Origin: Methylococcaceae bacterium
GTDB taxonomy: Bacteria > Pseudomonadota > Gammaproteobacteria > Methylococcales > Methylococcaceae
NCBI GenBank assembly: GCA_028711365.1
Contig: JAQTSI010000011.1
Location: forward strand, 1-33,292
Length of the DNA stretch: 33,292 nt
Direction: 5' to 3'
The stretch's first letter is position 1; the number at the start of each line of letters is the position of its first letter. Under the pieces are notes generated by a model. That model did not search any database and had not been told where the DNA came from. It was given only the letters and a program-made list of their open reading frames with translations. A program made the position numbers and the translations under genes. Shown here piece by piece: positions 25,945-33,292 of this stretch.

Positions 25945-27261
25945 CTAAAGCTCCAGCCGCTCCATGAAATGGGTGCGGGCCGGGGATGAGCCGCGATCCA
26001 GGCCCGCTTCTCGTATCAGGCGGTGGAAGTTTTCCGAGCGCTCGGACATGAACGAGGCGGCCAGCATCAGTTCCAGCTCAACCTTCGGCACCGAGCGCAT
26101 GAAGTGTTGCACCAATTGCGCATCCACACCGTCGCCGCCGAATTCGCCCAGCGCCAGGGAGCGGGAGAATCCATAAAACTGCCGCATGCGGTTCTCGCAC
26201 AGTTGCGCATGGCGGGCGCTACGAGATGGGTCTTTGAGCGACTCGTTCACCGCCAAGGCGGTCATGCTGGCATTGTAAAACGCGTTCAATACCCCGTGGG
26301 AATAGATGGGGTCGACGAACGAGGCGGCATCGCCGATGCAATAAAAGTTTTCCCCGCAGAGTCGGGTCGAATAATAGGAATAATCCGGCCGTTCGCAGAA
26401 CGAATTGTCCTGGTACTCGGCGGGCTCCAGCAGCCGATCGAGGTGGGGAGTGCGCCGGCAGGTTTCCAGGAAGAAGCGTTCGCGCTCGGATCTGTTCATG
26501 CCGCGGGTGCGGTCGGTGTTGATGACCAGGCCCACGCTGGTCAGCCGGCGCAGGGCGATATGCCAGATCCAGCCGTCCTCGAAGGAAGTGACGAATGTGA
26601 CCGGTTTGACCTTGCCGATGTCGGCAGCCGGATGGCTGGCGCCGTCGCTGGCGATGAAGCGGGCATTCTCGTAATAGCCCCACAGGGACAGAAACCGCAT
26701 GCGCGAGTCGATCAGCTTTCTGGATTTGAATTGTCCGGCCAGCAGGGCGCTAGCTCCGCTGGCGTCGATGACATAACGGCAGACTATGCTGCCCTCGCAG
26801 GCGTTGCCGCCGCGTTTATCCAGATAATGAACCCTAGGCCGGGAACCGCCGAAATCGACCCGGTTGACGGCGACTTGTTGATGGATCTTGGCGCCTTGGT
26901 TTTCGGCATGATTCAGCAGAAGCTGGTCGAAAACATCCCGTTCCACATGCAGGGCAGGGCGGGTGAATCCGAATTCGGCAAAAGCGATGCGGTGGATCTT
27001 GCCGTTCCAGGCGGAGATGCCGCCGGCTTTTTCGATAAAGCCCGCTTGTTCGATGAGCCCCGAAGCGCCGGTTTGGTCGGCATATTTCCAGAAATGGGGG
27101 ATCAGGCTCTCGCCCACCTGGGGGCGGGGATGGCGGGCTTTTTCCAGCAGCACCACGTCGATGCCGTCTTTGGCCAACAAAGCCGCCACGCTGGAGCCGG
27201 CGGGACCGCCGCCGATCACCAGGACATCGCAGCCTTGGGGGATTTCACCGTGCATGGCCAT
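25945..27261 (-). CDS. FAD-dependent oxidoreductase, flavin-dependent-halogenase-like
   Basis: About 438 aa. It has an N-terminal dinucleotide-binding motif 'VIGGGPAGSS' (15-24), 'VGESLIP' (49-55) and a C-terminal FAD motif 'IGDAASFVDPIYSHG' (309-323), the layout of the halogenase/geranylgeranyl-reductase flavoprotein group. A halogenase-type 'WIWHIA' (231-236) closely resembles WxWxIP but ends in Ala instead of Pro, and 'FIEKAG' (75-80) keeps a Lys in a place where phenolic halogenases have their active-site Lys. Halogenation is therefore possible but unproven; a phenol- or polyene-modifying oxidase is the alternative. The 629-aa track ORF runs back into the transporter gene in another frame. 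Likely starts are 27288, 27261 or 27255; I used 27261, which has a GGGG stretch upstream. It ends the minus-strand cluster. Confidence 0.85.
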   Translation of the reverse strand: MAMHGEIPQGCDVLVIGGGPAGSSVAALLAKDGIDVVLLEKARHPRPQVGESLIPHFWKYADQTGASGLIEQAGFIEKAGGISAWNGKIHRIAFAEFGFTRPALHVERDVFDQLLLNHAENQGAKIHQQVAVNRVDFGGSRPRVHYLDKRGGNACEGSIVCRYVIDASGASALLAGQFKSRKLIDSRMRFLSLWGYYENARFIASDGASHPAADIGKVKPVTFVTSFEDGWIWHIALRRLTSVGLVINTDRTRGMNRSERERFFLETCRRTPHLDRLLEPAEYQDNSFCERPDYSYYSTRLCGENFYCIGDAASFVDPIYSHGVLNAFYNASMTALAVNESLKDPSRSARHAQLCENRMRQFYGFSRSLALGEFGGDGVDAQLVQHFMRSVPKVELELMLAASFMSERSENFHRLIREAGLDRGSSPARTHFMERLEL

Positions 27262-27314
27262 GACCCCGGCGGTGCCCGGAGCCTCCATTGGCAATGGGGA
27301 TGAGTGTGGGTCGT

Positions 27315-28280
27315 CTACACATAGCGTTGCGAACGGTACATCAGATAATACAAAGCGGAAAAAGCCAGGAACAGCGCGAGCGAAGCGGCGGCGATTTCCC
27401 GGGATAATGGAATCAGCAGGAGGGAAGAGATCAACTCGGCCAGAATCAGGATGACCAAGACCCAAACCACCATCATCCGCGACATGCAGGTGCAGGTATA
27501 GACCCCCAAAGGCGCACCGACCACCACGATGGGGATGGCGGCCAGCCAATATTGGACCACCGGGGCGGTGAATTGGCCGGCGCTTGCGATCATGGCGAAG
27601 CCCGACCAGGAGGTCAGCACCATCATGGCGATGACGGTGGGCGTGGCGGTTTTCTCGCACATCCGAAACCACAGCACCAAGACCGAGAAGACGATGATTT
27701 CCAGGCCGCTGCCCAACAGCCCGCTCACCAGTCCGCCGATCATGCCGAAAATCAGCAAGACGGCTTTTTCGGTGAAAGCGAAGCGGGGCAGGGAATAGTT
27801 GCGGTCCCGGTTGGGATCGCGGTTGTGCCACCACAGCGCCAGGGCAAAACTACACTGGACCACGGTGAACAGAATCCGCACCGCGCTGGAAGGCAGGCTG
27901 CCGGCCAGGGAGAATCCGACCGGCAGCAGGGGAATGGAGCCCAGCACGACCCAGAACACGGCACGCCACTCCACCCGGATGCGCAGCAGGAGAATGGTCA
28001 AGAAACCCGATCCCATGCCGATGCTCTGGGTGGCGAGGGAAAATAATTTGGCCTGGGTGGGGGGGATGGCGAGCACTTTGGTGAATACCGGAAAGGCCAC
28101 GGCTCCGCCCGCTTCGCTGGTCGCTCCGCCGATGAAGGAGCCGAACGCCATGGTCAGGGTGATGCGCCAATGTTCCGCCAAGACCTCAAGCGGCGGTTGT
28201 TCGGGCAGGAAATACCAGGCCAGCCAAACGATAGGCGCAATCAGGAAGGTCAACATGCGCCCCGGCGGCATCCTAATCAT
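27315..28280 (-). CDS. TauE/SafE family membrane transporter
   Basis: A 321-aa polytopic protein with about eight TM helices and the two internally related Gly-rich segments of this family: 'GSFIGGATSEAGGAVAFPVFTKVL' in the first half and 'GMIGGLVSGLLGSGLEIIVF' in the second. Family members are linked to export of sulfite, sulfonates and related organic anions; substrate cannot be read here. I chose the Met at 28280 ('MIRMPPGRMLTFLIAP'), where the ATG overlaps the thioesterase 3' end by 8 bp, so it is probably translationally coupled to the polyene cluster. This gene is not a usual member of aryl-polyene clusters. Plus-strand ORFs here are shadows. Confidence 0.87.
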   Translation of the reverse strand: MIRMPPGRMLTFLIAPIVWLAWYFLPEQPPLEVLAEHWRITLTMAFGSFIGGATSEAGGAVAFPVFTKVLAIPPTQAKLFSLATQSIGMGSGFLTILLLRIRVEWRAVFWVVLGSIPLLPVGFSLAGSLPSSAVRILFTVVQCSFALALWWHNRDPNRDRNYSLPRFAFTEKAVLLIFGMIGGLVSGLLGSGLEIIVFSVLVLWFRMCEKTATPTVIAMMVLTSWSGFAMIASAGQFTAPVVQYWLAAIPIVVVGAPLGVYTCTCMSRMMVVWVLVILILAELISSLLLIPLSREIAAASLALFLAFSALYYLMYRSQRYV

Positions 28281-28701
28281 CGGACTGGATTCCCAGTCGC
28301 TGGAGAAAAACCGCGGGGGAGGCATAACACATCTGCCCGCTTTGGGCGTCCACAGCTACCTGGATGCTATGTCCCTTCACCAGGGGCGTTCCGGTTTCGC
28401 TGTCGGATACGAGATATTTGATCCTCATGCGGTACTCATATTCCACCAATTGAGCCGATACCCGGATGCGCTGGCCGAAGCGGGCAGGGCGGACGAAGCG
28501 CAACTGCAGGTCGATGATGGGCCAGACGAAGCCGCTCGCTCTCATGCTGACATAGCCATAACCGATCGAATCCAACAGCGCACAGCGGGCGATCTCGAAA
28601 TATCGGCAATAATGGCCGTGCCAGGCGATCTCGAGCATGTCCACGTCATGGAAGGGGATGGTCAATTCCACTTCGGCCTGGGCGAGAGGCTTACCGCTCA
28701 T
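28273..28701 (-). CDS. Acyl-CoA/acyl-ACP thioesterase, 4-HBT hotdog fold (ApeK-like)
   Basis: A 142-aa hotdog thioesterase. The 4-hydroxybenzoyl-CoA thioesterase signature is 'FHDVDMLEIAWHGHYCRYFE', with the catalytic Asp in HDVDM. The inner ATG at 28701 overlaps the stop of the upstream acyltransferase by 4 bp, and replaces the longer track start at 28926. In aryl-polyene clusters a thioesterase occupies this place after the acyltransferase, and is thought to release or recycle acyl groups. Downstream it overlaps the TauE/SafE gene. Confidence 0.88.
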   Translation of the reverse strand: MSGKPLAQAEVELTIPFHDVDMLEIAWHGHYCRYFEIARCALLDSIGYGYVSMRASGFVWPIIDLQLRFVRPARFGQRIRVSAQLVEYEYRMRIKYLVSDSETGTPLVKGHSIQVAVDAQSGQMCYASPAVFLQRLGIQSDD

Positions 28702-29648
28702 GGTTTGAGCCGATCCGCCGGCCAGTAAGGATAGAAATTGAACCATTGCAAGGGGGCCCGGCGGCAATGGGTTTCCAGCCGTTCGGCAAAGCATCCCGCC
28801 AACCGGGTGAATTCCTGCTGGCGTGGCTCTGCCGCCCGCGGCAGGCGGATGGATTCGGCCAGAAGGTCCAGGTAGATATGGTAGCGTCCGCCTTGCGGAT
28901 AGCAGAACAGGGTGAAGACGGGACACTGCAAGACCGAGGCGAGCAGATAAGGCCCTTGCGGGAAGTCTGCTTCCTCGCCGAGGAATTTCACCCGCACCGT
29001 GCGTTTCTGGCTGTTGATCGGAATCCGATCGCCCACCAGCACCAGGAATTCGCCCCGCTGGATCTTCTCCTGCAAGAGGATGGCGGTGGCTGGATTCAGT
29101 TCCGTCACCTGGATGAGTTCGATGTTGGCCCCGACATGGTCCACGCTGGCGAGCAGGCGGTTGAATTTCTCGGTATGCTTGGTATGCACCAGGATATTGA
29201 GACGGATATGTCCGCGCATATCGGCCATCGCCCGGCAGATTTCCAGGTTGCCGATATGGGCGCTCAAGAGCATGCCGCCCCGACCTTGTTTCAACAAATC
29301 GAGCAGCAGGTTTCGATGGTGAAATTCGATTCGATCAGAGTCGATTTTCCCCAGCCAGACGATGATCTTATCCAGCAGGTTTTCCCCGAAAGCGATGAAA
29401 TGGCGGTAACTGTCCCACCAGCCGCCGCCGAAACCCAGTTCCGGAAAATACCGGCCCAGCCGTTGCAGATATTGCCTGGAGGCATTGCGGGCCGATCGTC
29501 CGCCGATGAAGTAATAGCTGACGATAGGATACAGAAACAGCCTGAATACCCAGCGGCCAAACCAACGATGGACCCGCAGCAGGAGCTTCATGCCCCAGAG
29601 TATGCCGGTTTCTCCCAGCGATGCCCAATGCCCGTCGTCGGATTTCAC
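28698..29648 (-). CDS. LpxL/HtrB-like lysophospholipid acyltransferase (ApeJ C-terminal part equivalent)
   Basis: A 316-aa membrane-associated acyltransferase. The start 'HWASLGETGILWGMKLLLRVHRWFG' and the HX4E catalytic motif 'SAHIGNLE' (H131, E136) are typical of lipid A late acyltransferase relatives. Other conserved parts are 'LVGDRIPINSQKRTVRVKFLG' and 'APLQWFNFYPYW'. In E. coli-type aryl-polyene clusters this domain is fused behind a glycosyltransferase (ApeJ). Here the two are separate ORFs that overlap by 4 bp (ATGA at 29645-29648), consistent with a split or unfused version. It probably links the acyl chain to a lipid anchor. Confidence 0.9.
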   Translation of the reverse strand: MKSDDGHWASLGETGILWGMKLLLRVHRWFGRWVFRLFLYPIVSYYFIGGRSARNASRQYLQRLGRYFPELGFGGGWWDSYRHFIAFGENLLDKIIVWLGKIDSDRIEFHHRNLLLDLLKQGRGGMLLSAHIGNLEICRAMADMRGHIRLNILVHTKHTEKFNRLLASVDHVGANIELIQVTELNPATAILLQEKIQRGEFLVLVGDRIPINSQKRTVRVKFLGEEADFPQGPYLLASVLQCPVFTLFCYPQGGRYHIYLDLLAESIRLPRAAEPRQQEFTRLAGCFAERLETHCRRAPLQWFNFYPYWPADRLKP

Positions 29649-30382
29649 CGCCGCTTTCTACCCAACAGTTTCGGCAAGCGCAGCAGCATGAGCAGGAACA
29701 ATCGGGCATGCATCAGGCTGATCCGCAGGTTGTCCTCCCAAAGACGGAAATGGGATACGCCATCTTCCGGGTATCCCACCCGGGTGGGAAGGGAGATGAT
29801 GGGGATTTCCCGCCAGTAGAGCCGCACCAGGATTTCGGTGTCGAATTCCATGCGATTACCCAAGGCCGTGGTCTGCATCAGTGCTATGCAGGTGTTCACC
29901 GGGTAGACCCGGTAGCCGCACATGGAGTCGCGGATGGTAAACGACAGGGTATTGATCCAGACCCAGATATGGGTCAGATAGCGCGCATAGTAGCGGATCT
30001 TGGGAACCGACTCGTCGAATACCGGTTGGCCGATGACCACCGCCTGCGGATTGGATCGGGCGGCGGCGAGGAATTTATCCAGATCGTCCAGGTCATGCTG
30101 GGCATCGGCGTCGATCTGGATGGCGTGGGAGTATTCCAGCCGTTGAGCCTCGAGTATGCCCAGTTTCACGGCGCTGCCTTTGCCCTGGTTCTTATCCTGC
30201 CGGAGATAGCGGACCCCAGGGTGTTGATCCGCCAGCCCGCGCATGATTCCGGCGCAGGAAGGCCGGCTGCCGTCGTCGATCAGGAGGCAGGGCCAGCCAT
30301 GAGCTTGCAGCCGTTCCACGATCTTCGGTAGCGGCCCCTCGTGGTCGTAGACGGGAATGACGATGCAGGGTTTAAATTCCAT
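29645..30382 (-). CDS. Glycosyltransferase family 2 (ApeJ N-terminal part equivalent)
   Basis: A 245-aa GT-A fold enzyme: 'CIVIPVYDHEGPLPKIVERL' at the N-terminus, nucleotide-binding 'LLIDDGS', and a DxD-like 'IDADAQHDLDDL'. It resembles dolichyl-phosphate mannose synthase-type GT2. I used ATG 30382 ('MEFKPCIVIPVY'), preceded by GGAAGG; the track start at 30631 lies within the dehydratase gene. The start overlaps the dehydratase stop by 11 bp and the 3' end overlaps the acyltransferase by 4 bp. Donor and acceptor are unknown; in related clusters it is thought to modify the lipid headgroup. Confidence 0.88.
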   Translation of the reverse strand: MEFKPCIVIPVYDHEGPLPKIVERLQAHGWPCLLIDDGSRPSCAGIMRGLADQHPGVRYLRQDKNQGKGSAVKLGILEAQRLEYSHAIQIDADAQHDLDDLDKFLAAARSNPQAVVIGQPVFDESVPKIRYYARYLTHIWVWINTLSFTIRDSMCGYRVYPVNTCIALMQTTALGNRMEFDTEILVRLYWREIPIISLPTRVGYPEDGVSHFRLWEDNLRISLMHARLFLLMLLRLPKLLGRKRR

Positions 30383-30731
30383 GGAAATAGATCCTTCCCG
30401 AGCTATGTTCATGATTTTCAGAACGGAAACTGAACTCCAGCTTGTGGGCCGTGGCCTGGTAGCGCAATTGTAGTACCAGAAGTTGCCCCGGCAGGACCAG
30501 TTCCTTGAACTTGATGACTTCCATGCGCCGGAACGGCAGCGCGATACCCAGGCTTTGCCGGGCAAAATGCACCGCCCAATGCACCTGAACCACGCCGGGT
30601 AAAATGGGTATTCCCGGAAAGTGGCCGGCAAAATAGGCCAGGGTTTCGGGAACCCGCAGAGTCAATGCCGTCCCGTCTGCATCGGGCTTTTCGTCCAGCA
30701 CTTGCGGCAGCCAAGGTTCGCTGATGGTCAT
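30372..30731 (-). CDS. 3-hydroxyacyl-ACP dehydratase-like hotdog protein (ApeI-like)
   Basis: A 119-aa FabZ/FabA-like protein. The 'GHFPGIPILPGVVQVHW' segment matches the FabZ active-site block, with catalytic His37. The acidic partner residue seen a few places on in FabZ is not obvious ('VVQVHWAV'), as is common in the ApeI group. It would remove water from 3-hydroxyacyl-ACP during polyene chain extension. It starts six bp after the COG4648 gene, where E. coli-type clusters carry an AMP ligase gene instead. Confidence 0.82.
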   Translation of the reverse strand: MTISEPWLPQVLDEKPDADGTALTLRVPETLAYFAGHFPGIPILPGVVQVHWAVHFARQSLGIALPFRRMEVIKFKELVLPGQLLVLQLRYQATAHKLEFSFRSENHEHSSGRIYFHGI

Positions 30732-30737
30732 GGGGAA

Positions 30738-31274
30738 TCAGAAGGTTTTTCTAACATGTCTGCGGATGCACATTTCCCCTCCCATGAGGATTCCCATGAG
30801 CACATAGGCAATCAGGCCGTTATACAGACTCCAGATCCCCCTGTCGCCGTACCAGACGGTGGCGGCGGAAATCGAGCCATTGATCAGGAAGAAAGCGCAC
30901 CAGACCAGGGTGACCTTGCGGGTATAACTCACTCCTCGCGGTGGTAAGTCGGGATCTTGCAATCTGGCCAGCTTTTCCACGATGGTCGGGGGCTTGAGGA
31001 AACTGTAAAAAAACCAGGCGAAGAACGACAGACTGACGAAGATCGGATAACCCAGCAGCAAATATTGATCGTTGCTGAGGCCTGTGGCTAGCAAAAAAGC
31101 GGCCGGGGCCAGGATGATCCAGTGGCTTTCCGCAGCCTTGTCCCGGTACAGGCCGCGCAACAGCAGGATCACGATCAGGATCAGGGCCAGATAGCGGGGC
31201 TGGACGGTATCGAAGGTGAAGTAAACCAGGAACGGGTAACAGACCGTCACGACCCCGATGAACCCCTTCAGCAT
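30738..31274 (-). CDS. COG4648-type integral membrane protein of aryl-polyene clusters
   Basis: A 178-aa protein with about five hydrophobic helices ('PRYLALILIVILLLRGLY', 'LLLGYPIFVSLSFFAWFFYSFL') and a conserved basic/Pro segment 'LQDPDLPPRGVSYTRKVTLVWCAFFLINGSISA'. This is the arrangement of the small membrane protein found in fatty-acid-like pigment clusters. Its biochemical role is not known to me. It lies six bp after the second acyl carrier protein gene. Confidence 0.75.
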   Translation of the reverse strand: MLKGFIGVVTVCYPFLVYFTFDTVQPRYLALILIVILLLRGLYRDKAAESHWIILAPAAFLLATGLSNDQYLLLGYPIFVSLSFFAWFFYSFLKPPTIVEKLARLQDPDLPPRGVSYTRKVTLVWCAFFLINGSISAATVWYGDRGIWSLYNGLIAYVLMGILMGGEMCIRRHVRKTF

Positions 31275-31280
31275 GGCCGC

Positions 31281-31529
31281 TTAGGCGTTGTACATCTTGT
31301 ACAGGGTTTCCACCACGTCCTGGACGGTGCGGGCGTTCTTGAAGTCCTCCGGGTTGATGCGCTTGCCGGTAAATTCGCGCAGCCTCACCATCAAATCCAC
31401 GGCGTCGATGCTGTCGATATCCAGATCTTGATACAGGTAGGCTTTCGGGCTGATGTCGTCGGCCTGAAGCTCGAACATTTCCGACATCAACTGCCTGAGA
31501 GTGTGAAATATTTCTTCGTGGGTTTTCAT
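31281..31529 (-). CDS. Acyl carrier protein (ApeF-like)
   Basis: An 82-aa carrier protein with the phosphopantetheine site 'DIDSIDAVDLMV' (Ser40). Helices and acidic surface fit the ACP fold. Its ATG overlaps the stop of the upstream carrier gene by 4 bp, so the two carriers are made together. Pairs of ACPs (ApeE/ApeF) are typical of aryl-polyene clusters and carry starter and growing chains. Confidence 0.93.
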   Translation of the reverse strand: MKTHEEIFHTLRQLMSEMFELQADDISPKAYLYQDLDIDSIDAVDLMVRLREFTGKRINPEDFKNARTVQDVVETLYKMYNA

Positions 31530-31795
31530 GGGTCTGCTCGCTCTTGTTGCGATGCGATAAAACGGATCAGGCTATTCACCGAGGCAAAATGTTGTACCAG
31601 ATCGGCGGAGTCGGGAACGACGTGAATAGGGTATTTTTTCTTCAGTGCGACTCCCAGTTCAAGGGCATCGATGGAATCCAGCCCCAGGCCCTCTGCGAAT
31701 AGCGGGGCCGCCGAGTCGATGTCTTCCGGGCTCATCCCTTCCAGGCCGAAGGTATCGATGATCAACTGTTTGATTTCGACTTCAAGATTTTCCAT
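31526..31795 (-). CDS. Acyl carrier protein (ApeE-like)
   Basis: An 89-aa carrier protein with the motif 'GLDSIDALELGV' (Ser41 for phosphopantetheine). It differs from its neighbour in sequence, so the pair is not a recent duplication. The start lies within the 3' end of the upstream acyltransferase gene (14-bp overlap), again implying coupled translation. Confidence 0.93.
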   Translation of the reverse strand: MENLEVEIKQLIIDTFGLEGMSPEDIDSAAPLFAEGLGLDSIDALELGVALKKKYPIHVVPDSADLVQHFASVNSLIRFIASQQERADP

Positions 31796-32555
31796 GGGCT
31801 CTTTCCTGTTCGCAGAAATACTGTTCCAGATATCGGGTCAGCTTTCTTGACGCGATGGATCGAGGATGGTTTCCCGCCATCTGGGCAGGATCGATATCCT
31901 TCCCTATCATGAGGCGGAAATGGACCTTTTTCGGCGGGATTTGATACCACTTTTCCTGCTTGGTCAGGGTCGTCGGTTTACAGTCGATATAAACTGGAAC
32001 GATATTGGCCCCCGATTTTAATGCAATATTGGCGGCGCCGCGCTGAAATCTCAGCGGTTTGCCCAGCGTGGTTCGGGTGCCTTCGGGAAACACGATCAGC
32101 GAGCTTCCCTCACCCAAGTCTTCCGCGCATCGAGTCAATAACATCTCGGGATCTTCGGCAAACAGATAACTCATCGTCCGGATGGGGGCGCGCATGAACG
32201 GATTATGAACCAGCGCCGGCTTGACGATGCAACTGGCGTTGCGGATCAAGGAGATCAGAAATACCACGTCGATCAGTGAAGGATGGTTGGCGATGACCAG
32301 GCTGCCGGGCTGGTTCAGCCGTTCTCGTCCATGCACTTCATAGCTCAACAGGCCGAGGCCGCGCAGAAGTGCGATGTAGCAACGGAATACCCAGTGCATC
32401 ACGTTCCTTGCCTTGCGCTTCTTGTCCGGTCCCGTCCCTAGGAAGATTTCCACGACCGGAAACAGGAACACCCAGATGATCCCGGCGAGGCCGAAGACAA
32501 AAAAACTGAATGCCGTGGCGCACAGACGCCAGAGGTAATCGATGCGCTCAAACAT
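31782..32555 (-). CDS. 1-acyl-glycerol-3-phosphate acyltransferase-type protein (ApeD-like)
   Basis: A 257-aa PlsC-type acyltransferase. The HX4D motif is 'NHPSLIDV' (H91, D96), and the acyl-acceptor motif 'FPEGTRT' is at 156-162. An N-terminal hydrophobic helix ('FSFFVFGLAGIIWVFLFPVV') anchors it in the membrane. It overlaps the upstream ketosynthase-like gene by 8 bp and the first carrier gene by 14 bp. In aryl-polyene clusters this acyltransferase stands before the two carrier proteins, as here. Confidence 0.9.
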   Translation of the reverse strand: MFERIDYLWRLCATAFSFFVFGLAGIIWVFLFPVVEIFLGTGPDKKRKARNVMHWVFRCYIALLRGLGLLSYEVHGRERLNQPGSLVIANHPSLIDVVFLISLIRNASCIVKPALVHNPFMRAPIRTMSYLFAEDPEMLLTRCAEDLGEGSSLIVFPEGTRTTLGKPLRFQRGAANIALKSGANIVPVYIDCKPTTLTKQEKWYQIPPKKVHFRLMIGKDIDPAQMAGNHPRSIASRKLTRYLEQYFCEQERAHGKS

Positions 32556-33292
32556 CGCTCAGGTTCCAATGCCAGGCCGATTCGGGGGCCGACTGGTGCT
32601 TGCCTTGCAGGATGGCCGAGCCAAATTCTTCCAGGTCGCAGGCTGGGGAGAAGGCCCCCGTCCGCTTCAAATGCAAGCGCAAGCCGCCCTGTCCGGACCG
32701 TCCCAAGCGCATGGCCAGAGCCAAGGTGGCGCTGGGCCCGGCGACATAGGAACGGTAAACCTCGGGCAAGGCTTGTTCATACCAGACCAGCAGAACCTTC
32801 GGATAGGAAGTTTCCAGAAGCAAACCGGCGGCTTCCAGGAAGGCCGAAAACAGGCCCTCCGGTCCGCCGGCCAGCGTCAGATAAGGCGACCTCGTCCCGC
32901 TATACAGGGTATAAAGGCCGGCAATCGCATTATGCACGGAGTGGCTGAAACCGCTCGGCGAGAGATCGGCAGCGTCGGCGAGATCGCTCAACAGCGCGAA
33001 ATAGTTGTGGCTTTCGCCATGTGCAGAATAAAACACGGTGGGCAGCTCGGATTCCTGATCCCGGCAGTTCCAGGCGACGGCGATGGCTGCCTTGGCCAGG
33101 GGCGATAATCGGCGTCTTTGCATCATGGGGAGAAAACTGACGTCGGCGCCCCCGGCCTTGGAGGGTAATACCGTCCCCCCCGGCCAACGGCCATCGGCGG
33201 CATTTTCCCCTTCCCGCCACAAGCACCATTTCTCCAAAGTAAAGCTCAGGTTTCCGTTCGCGGGGGCTTCGGTTTGGCCTTGCTTCGATCCG
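32548..33292 (-). CDS. Beta-ketoacyl synthase chain-length-factor-like protein (ApeC-like), 5' end uncertain at window edge
   Basis: The track ORF (229 aa) starts at a TTG (33237), but the frame is open to the window edge and the upstream codons read 'NLSFTLEKWCLW', which looks like the family N-terminus. No ATG, GTG or TTG occurs between 33237 and the edge; only a CTG at 33249. The true start is thus CTG or outside the window. The protein has the ketosynthase-like blocks 'FYSAHGESHNYFALLSDL' and 'FSHSVHNAIAGLY'. It is much shorter than a full ketosynthase, and 'LTLAGGPEGLF' shows no active-site Cys, so it is probably a chain-length or priming partner. Confidence 0.8.
   Translation of the reverse strand, partial: GSKQGQTEAPANGNLSFTLEKWCLWREGENAADGRWPGGTVLPSKAGGADVSFLPMMQRRRLSPLAKAAIAVAWNCRDQESELPTVFYSAHGESHNYFALLSDLADAADLSPSGFSHSVHNAIAGLYTLYSGTRSPYLTLAGGPEGLFSAFLEAAGLLLETSYPKVLLVWYEQALPEVYRSYVAGPSATLALAMRLGRSGQGGLRLHLKRTGAFSPACDLEEFGSAILQGKHQSAPESAWHWNLSDV

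Noticed and set aside
26023-27303. 426-aa plus-strand ORF
   Set aside because: Antisense shadow of the FAD oxidoreductase gene.
25945-27834. Full 629-aa version of the FAD oxidoreductase
   Set aside because: The first ~190 residues overlap the TauE/SafE gene in another frame and look like shadow sequence; the FAD motif starts after residue 190.
28746-29819. 357-aa plus-strand ORF
   Set aside because: Antisense to the LpxL-like acyltransferase gene, which carries the catalytic HX4E motif.

Overview
The window is a GC-rich (about 60 %) stretch of a gammaproteobacterial chromosome. The gene content (gcvR-bcp-phoH, dapA-bamC-purL, an enterobacterial-type cellulose operon with BcsE/F/G, an aryl-polyene-type lipid cluster) suits a methanotroph-like gammaproteobacterium (Methylococcales), but no methane or methanol genes are in view, so the order is an inference. 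No rRNA, tRNA, CRISPR, transposase or phage gene was found.

Layout. (1) 1-1976 (+): 3' part of a type III restriction Res subunit, cut by the left edge. (2) 2161-4592 (-): gcvR - bcp - phoH2, a tight set with a 4-bp bcp/phoH overlap. (3) 4823-18943 (+): a complete type-II cellulose operon in the order bcsB-bcsZ-bcsC-bcsR?-bcsE-bcsF-bcsQ-bcsA-bcsG, all on one strand, mostly with ATGA or very short junctions, behind one plausible sigma70 promoter. In E. coli the same genes form two divergent units. The set encodes synthase (BcsA/B), export (BcsC), a periplasmic glucanase (BcsZ), c-di-GMP-linked regulation and assembly (BcsR/Q/E/F) and phosphoethanolamine decoration (BcsG). BcsZ carries Asn where E. 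coli BcsZ has its catalytic base Asp. (4) 18994-25105 (+): Fcy1-like cytosine deaminase, then dapA-bamC-purL; a long imperfect hairpin lies just before dapA, and BamC ends in a 9-residue repeat tail. (5) 25106-25944: an 839-bp gene-free region packed with several unrelated repeat types, including a degenerate tandem array with a strict 21-bp period and a dyad at unit junctions. (6) 25945-33292 (-): an aryl-polyene-like cluster entering from the right edge: chain-length-factor-like ketosynthase, acyltransferase, two acyl carrier proteins, COG4648 membrane protein, ApeI-like dehydratase, glycosyltransferase, LpxL/HtrB-like acyltransferase and thioesterase. It is followed, by overlap or close spacing, by a TauE/SafE transporter and a flavin-dependent-halogenase-like oxidoreductase.

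How the genes work together. The bcs operon should build, export and modify a cellulose-type exopolysaccharide under c-di-GMP control. The minus-strand cluster should make an acyl-carrier-bound lipid or pigment, with the halogenase-like enzyme and anion-type transporter as unusual tailoring additions. The most interesting points are the BcsZ Asp-to-Asn change, the merged and reordered cellulose operon, the halogenase-like/TauE pair appended to the aryl-polyene cluster, and the 21-bp dyad array. All family assignments were made by reading the sequence, without database searches.
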